From: Nemertoderma westbladi
Lineage: Eukaryota > Xenacoelomorpha > Nemertodermatida > Nemertodermatidae
Length of the DNA stretch: 51,487 nt
Direction: 5' to 3'
Assembly: GCA_032718475.1 (NCBI GenBank)
Contig: JAUCBJ010006644.1
Coordinates: 1 to 51,487, forward strand
The notes under the pieces were generated by a model. It worked only from the letters and a program-made list of their open reading frames with translations. It searched no databases and was not told the origin of the DNA. Shown in pieces: positions 51,114 through 51,487 of this stretch. The position numbers and the translations under genes were made by a program. The stretch's first letter is position 1. Each line of letters opens with the position of its first letter.

Positions 51114-51487
51114 GTATTAAAGTCGCTTACTGGCCTAGGGGCTGGCTCGGGTAGTGTTCACGAGGAGCCAGAAGTTATGGAAACGTTTGTTAATACCCCA
51201 CTTACAGGGACTTAGATAATAGTAATAGTAATTTAAATCCGAACGATCCTAATTTAAATGTAGGAAATAATTCAAATAATCTAGATTCGAATATACAAAA
51301 TAATTCAAATAATTTAAATTTTAATACGCAAAATAATCTAAATAATAACCTTAATTTAAACGAACAAAATAACCCCAATTCTAACCAAAATAATTCTAAT
51401 AATTTAAATAATTCAGAAAATAATATTAATAATGGTGCTATTAATGTAAACGCGGCAGATGTAGGTGGTCCGACCAGTAGGGGCCTG
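51114..51487 (+). pseudogene. gag: BEL copy 3, partial ORF2 (Gag-like), frameshifted
   Basis: The first 33 codons (SLTGLGAGSGSVHEEPEVME then FVNTPLTGT) align with GAGSSIFEEPRAVDIFINTP of copy 2 ORF2, then hit TAG at 51213. A different frame from 51212 stays open to the window end and encodes an Asn-rich stretch (LDNSNSNLNPNDPNLNVGNN type), ending INVNAADVGGPTSRGL, which corresponds to INVNTSGLCNQGAEGL of copy 2. A frame change near 51212 therefore disrupts the gene. The Asn-rich composition is kept although the exact residues differ. Confidence 0.75.

Larger units (their letters stand above)
50500..51487 (+). mobile_element. BEL/Pao retrotransposon copy 3, diverged, runs off the window
   Basis: Plus-strand relative of copies 1 and 2. 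The 5' LTR at 50500-51113 is followed directly by sequence matching the middle of ORF2, so ORF1 and the ORF2 start are missing. It was inserted into the 27-bp minisatellite. The 3' end and TSD lie outside the window. Confidence 0.8.

Overview
The window is eukaryotic, most likely from a metazoan and probably a marine invertebrate. It is intron-style, gene-poor DNA packed with transposable elements, minisatellites and homopolymer C/G tracts. There are no bacterial-type operons, and host coding sequence is limited to isolated exon-sized segments. The dominant elements are a BEL/Pao LTR retrotransposon family and a Helitron-like family with internal ~150-bp satellite monomers. That second architecture is known from marine invertebrates, notably bivalves, but I cannot name a species.

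Layout. 1-5284: mostly non-coding, with two exon-like segments (an OB-fold/RPA-like exon at 1090-1330 and a Pro-rich terminal exon at 3476-3757) and three copies of a ~250-bp repeat. 5285-14176: two oppositely oriented copies of another repeat (5285-6993, carrying a ~147-bp tandem array, and 13704-14176). They bracket a 5'-truncated, internally deleted minus-strand BEL copy (copy 1, 8736-13635). 14177-24600: decayed transposon-related ORFs, a LINE reverse-transcriptase fragment, three diverged copies of one exon (15.7, 19.4 and 22.1 kb), and a 313-codon uninterrupted ORF of unknown function (22740-23681). 24600-48850: a block of seven nested or adjacent Helitron-like elements.

Into one Helitron-like element has jumped a nearly intact 14.26-kb BEL/Pao element (copy 2, 27074-41330). 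Its 538-bp LTRs differ at one position and its 5-bp target duplication is ttcag. The end of the window has a 27-bp minisatellite (49454-50499) into which a third, diverged plus-strand BEL copy (50500 onward) has inserted.

BEL copy 2 reads right to left: 5' LTR, ORF1 (charged, ER/K helix), ORF2 (Asn-rich, Gag-like), Pol (DUF1759/zinc knuckle, protease, RT, RNase H, integrase), a palindromic minisatellite, then ORF4, polypurine tract, hairpin and 3' LTR. ORF4 is the most unusual item. It sits where an env-like gene would be, but its N-terminal part looks like a DEDDy 3'-5' exonuclease and its C-terminal part carries three CCHC zinc knuckles.

The second notable system is the Helitron-like array. 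Each element starts A|TC and ends CTAG|T with a terminal hairpin. The ends share a 19-bp inverted repeat, and the 5' arm can alternatively fold on itself. The interior carries X-box/RFX-like palindromes spaced about 146-158 bp apart. Two insertions can be checked against empty-site sequence within the window. Names based on protein families are by eye; no search was run.
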